NCBI GenBank assembly: GCA_021780285.1
Contig: JAJXZA010000267.1
Coordinates: 1 to 6,173, forward strand
Length of the DNA: 6,173 nucleotides
Reading direction: 5' to 3'
Origin: Planctomycetota bacterium
Lineage (GTDB): Bacteria; Planctomycetota; Phycisphaerae; WQYP01
The notes under the pieces were generated by a model that worked only from the letters and a program-made list of their open reading frames with translations, made no database searches and had not been told where the DNA came from. The position numbers were made by a program, and so were the translations under genes. The stretch's first letter is position 1. Each line of letters begins with the position of its first letter. Below, piece after piece: positions 3,708 through 6,173 of the stretch.

Positions 3708-6173
3708 CTACCCTCCGGTGTGGGTATAGTTACGCGTCACATAGTCAACAAGCTGTACGACCAGGGCTGTCCAGCCGGTTTGGTGTGATGCCCCCAGGCC
3801 AGCGCCGTTATCACCGTTGAAGTATTCATGAAACAACACCATATCGTTCCAGAGCGGGTTATTGCGGAACAAAGCCTGGTCGCCAAACACCGGACGACGG
3901 CCGTCGGCGTCCGGCAGGAATATCGAAATCATTCGTCGGGCGATTTCTTCCGAAAGCTGCAGGAGATTGATCCGGTCGTTGGGGCGGCCGGGCCAAGGCA
4001 GGGTTAGACTATCGCCATAAAAGCGATGGTAGGTTCGCAGGGCGGTAATGAGCAGGTATGCCGTGGGGAACCAGATGGGGCCGCGCCAGTTGGAATTGCC
4101 GCCAAAAACGCCGGAGCGCGATTCGGCCGGTTCGTAGCGCACTTCCCACTGCTGATGATCAAAGGACAATATATAAGGATTATCGCGGTGATAGCGCGAC
4201 AGCGAGCGCAGACCGAATGGCGATAAAAACTCGTTTTCATCTACGACGCGCAAGAGAGCTCGCTCCAGACGTTCTTTACTGGCAATGCCCAGCAGGCAGT
4301 GCGATTTATCCGCTGACCAGGTGCACGAGATGCTGTCGTTGCCGATGGCCCGATTAATAACTTCTGAATCCCAGCGGTCGCGGAACGCGGGGAGTTTGTC
4401 GAACCAGCTTTTTTCCAGAATTTGCACGGCCAGCAGCGGTATTAGCCCTACCTGCGATCGCAGGCGAACGGGTATGGGGGCGGCCATGGCGCTGCTGGTG
4501 ATGGTATCGTAATAGAAGCCATCATCGGGGTCCCAAAGGGAGGTGGCGGAATTGTCGGCGGAGTTAATAGCCGACGATATGGCCACAAAGTGATCCAAAA
4601 ATTTCAGAGCCAGGTGTGAGTACACGGGGTCGTGCTGCGAAAGCTCCATGCCGATCGTCATCATGTTGAGGCAGAACAATCCCATCCAGCCGGTGGCATC
4701 GGCCTGTTCGAGCGCCTGGCCGACGGGCAGAGGGCGGCTGCGATCAAAAACTGAAATATTATCCAGCCCCAAAAAGCCGCCCTCAAACACGTTGCGGCCA
4801 TGGCTGTCTTTGCGGTTGACCCACCAAACAAAGTTCAGCAGGAGTTTGTGATACATGCGTTCGAGAAAGGCCAAATCGCCCTGGCCGTTGCGGCGGCGCT
4901 TGTCGCTGTTGTACACGCGCCAGGCGGCCAGCGCCTGCACGGGCGGGTTAACGTCATCGAAAGACCATTCGTAAGCCGGCAACTCGCCGGATAGATTTTG
5001 AAATCGCTCGGAACAGACGAGTTCGAGCTGTTGTTTGGCAAGCTCGATATCCACATACGCCATGGTAAGGCAGTGGAAGGCCCAATCCCAACCGGCAAAC
5101 CAGGGATATTCCCACTTATCAGGCATGATGATGACATCATGGGCCTTGAAATGGGGCCAATGGCGGTTGCGGCCTGACAGTCGCTGGGCCGGTGGCTTAT
5201 CTCCGCTGTCGCCGTGGAGCCATGTGTTTACATCGTAGTTGTAAAATTGTTTGCTCCAGAGCAAACCGGCCATAGCCTGCCGCTGCACCGGTCGTACCCG
5301 CGGATCGCAGCTTTGAGGAAGCATATCGGCATAAAAGGCATCGGCCTCGGCAATTCTGCGGGTAAAAAGTTCTTCAAATTGGTCGAAGGCATTGTCCAGA
5401 GGAGTTTCGGAAAGCACGATCATAATTTGCTGGGTTGCACCCGGTGCCAGTCGCAATTGATAGTGCGGGGAAACTTTTGTTCCCCAAGGTTCGGCGTGCA
5501 GGGCGTCGTGTTGCCCGCCGACAAGAAAATCGTGGAAAGCATCTTTTACGGCTGGATGGGTGTTGGATGCGCCCCAGAGTTTCTTGCGGTTGGTTTCGTT
5601 GAAGGTAAAGAGTGTTTCAAGCGGCTCGAGCGCATAAAGATACAGCGAACGGTTATCGAGTCGCTGGGCATGCAATGCCGACTGCCGCGGATTGTTTGTA
5701 TGGTGCCAGCGAATGACCGGTTCTTTGCCGGGTACAGCGCCCCAAGACCAGGTGTTGCGAAACCAGAGGGTGGGCAGCACATGAAGAACGGCGGGGTTTT
5801 TGCCGCAGTTTTTGGCGCTGCACCGAAACAAAATAACGCCTGGCTCGCGTTTGGCATATTCAAGCGTAATGTCGAAAAAAGCGTTGTCGGCAAATACGCC
5901 GGTGTCGGCGATTTCGTACTCGGGTTGGTCGAGTCCGCGGTGCCGGTTGATTTCCACAAGCTGCCGATACGGAAACTCGGCATGTGGGTAGCGGTACACC
6001 ATTTTCATGTAGCTGTGGGAAGGGGTGTTGTCGAGATAAAACCAGAGTTCTTTGACGTCTTCACCATGGTTGCCTTCCTGGTTGGTAAGGCCAAACATGC
6101 GTTCCTTGAGAATGGGGTCGTGACCGTTCCAAAAGGCCGGGGCAAAACAGAGTATCTGCTGTTCATCACAAAT
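3708..6173 (-). CDS. MGH1-like / GH63-type glycoside hydrolase (glucosidase-like), N-terminus beyond right edge
   Basis: The frame stays open to the right edge, adding 25 codons (beginning ICDEQQILCFAPAFWNG) upstream of the first in-window ATG at 6098. Those codons match the family, so the true start is outside. Visible length is 821 residues; relatives of about 880-900 imply roughly 60-80 missing. Numbering from the first visible residue, a beta-rich N-terminal domain runs to about 290 and an (alpha/alpha)6 barrel follows to the end. Family blocks: LKERMFGLT (22-30), NHGEDVKE (35-42), FAGWDWAFH (359-367) with probable general acid D363, LPAYEWSFDDVNPP (398-411), FEGGFLGLDNISVFDRS (463-479), FGGNSNWRGPIWFP (690-703), and FHEYFNGDNGAGLGASHQTGW (781-801) with probable general base E783. 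Relatives cleave alpha-glucosides, mannosylglycerate or glucosylglycerate; the substrate here is not readable. No signal peptide can be judged because the N-terminus is missing. The product may be a compatible-solute or storage-glycan hydrolase (inference). Confidence 0.88.
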   Translation of the reverse strand: MCDEQQILCFAPAFWNGHDPILKERMFGLTNQEGNHGEDVKELWFYLDNTPSHSYMKMVYRYPHAEFPYRQLVEINRHRGLDQPEYEIADTGVFADNAFFDITLEYAKREPGVILFRCSAKNCGKNPAVLHVLPTLWFRNTWSWGAVPGKEPVIRWHHTNNPRQSALHAQRLDNRSLYLYALEPLETLFTFNETNRKKLWGASNTHPAVKDAFHDFLVGGQHDALHAEPWGTKVSPHYQLRLAPGATQQIMIVLSETPLDNAFDQFEELFTRRIAEADAFYADMLPQSCDPRVRPVQRQAMAGLLWSKQFYNYDVNTWLHGDSGDKPPAQRLSGRNRHWPHFKAHDVIIMPDKWEYPWFAGWDWAFHCLTMAYVDIELAKQQLELVCSERFQNLSGELPAYEWSFDDVNPPVQALAAWRVYNSDKRRRNGQGDLAFLERMYHKLLLNFVWWVNRKDSHGRNVFEGGFLGLDNISVFDRSRPLPVGQALEQADATGWMGLFCLNMMTIGMELSQHDPVYSHLALKFLDHFVAISSAINSADNSATSLWDPDDGFYYDTITSSAMAAPIPVRLRSQVGLIPLLAVQILEKSWFDKLPAFRDRWDSEVINRAIGNDSISCTWSADKSHCLLGIASKERLERALLRVVDENEFLSPFGLRSLSRYHRDNPYILSFDHQQWEVRYEPAESRSGVFGGNSNWRGPIWFPTAYLLITALRTYHRFYGDSLTLPWPGRPNDRINLLQLSEEIARRMISIFLPDADGRRPVFGDQALFRNNPLWNDMVLFHEYFNGDNGAGLGASHQTGWTALVVQLVDYVTRNYTHTGG

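Overview
The window reads as ordinary chromosomal DNA of a moderately GC-rich Gram-negative bacterium. A member of the Planctomycetota or the wider PVC group is my best guess. The reasons are the MetK N-terminus with a Ser-Val-Ser-Met-Gly-His-Pro-Asp-Lys stretch, the Cys-Arg-Gly-Gly-Tyr-Leu-Leu stretch after the Dus active-site cysteine, and a large MGH1/GH63-type glycosidase beside a heptosyltransferase-like enzyme. This placement is inference from protein flavour, not proof. All supported genes lie on the minus strand, so the transcription order is from high to low coordinates.

Region by region, from right to left: (1) 6173-3708 is a large MGH1-like/GH63-type glycoside hydrolase whose N-terminus lies beyond the right edge. 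(2) 3707-3312 is a 396-bp gene-free gap. It holds a 277-bp MITE-like element (3364-3640) with 34-bp, nearly perfect terminal inverted repeats ending in CTAG, and a GC-rich hairpin just after the glycosidase stop. (3) 3311-474 is a tight three-gene cluster: a tRNA-dihydrouridine synthase, a family 9 (heptosyltransferase-like) glycosyltransferase that starts with TTG inside the dus stop (TTGA overlap), and a Maf-type nucleotide pyrophosphatase 7 nt further on. (4) 473-84 is a 390-bp gene-free stretch with a candidate sigma70-type promoter and a hairpin at the predicted 5' end of the transcript. (5) 83-1 is the first 27 codons of metK (S-adenosylmethionine synthetase), running off the left edge.

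The dus-GT9-maf cluster looks like one transcription unit. It joins tRNA modification, cell-envelope glycan synthesis and nucleotide-pool sanitation, a housekeeping mixture rather than a dedicated pathway. metK probably has its own promoter. The glycosidase was presumably next to dus before the small element inserted between them. I see no CRISPR, phage, toxin-antitoxin or defence system, no tRNA or rRNA gene, and no recognisable SAM riboswitch ahead of metK. The most notable non-genic item is the small inverted-repeat element and the hairpin-like site it seems to have entered.
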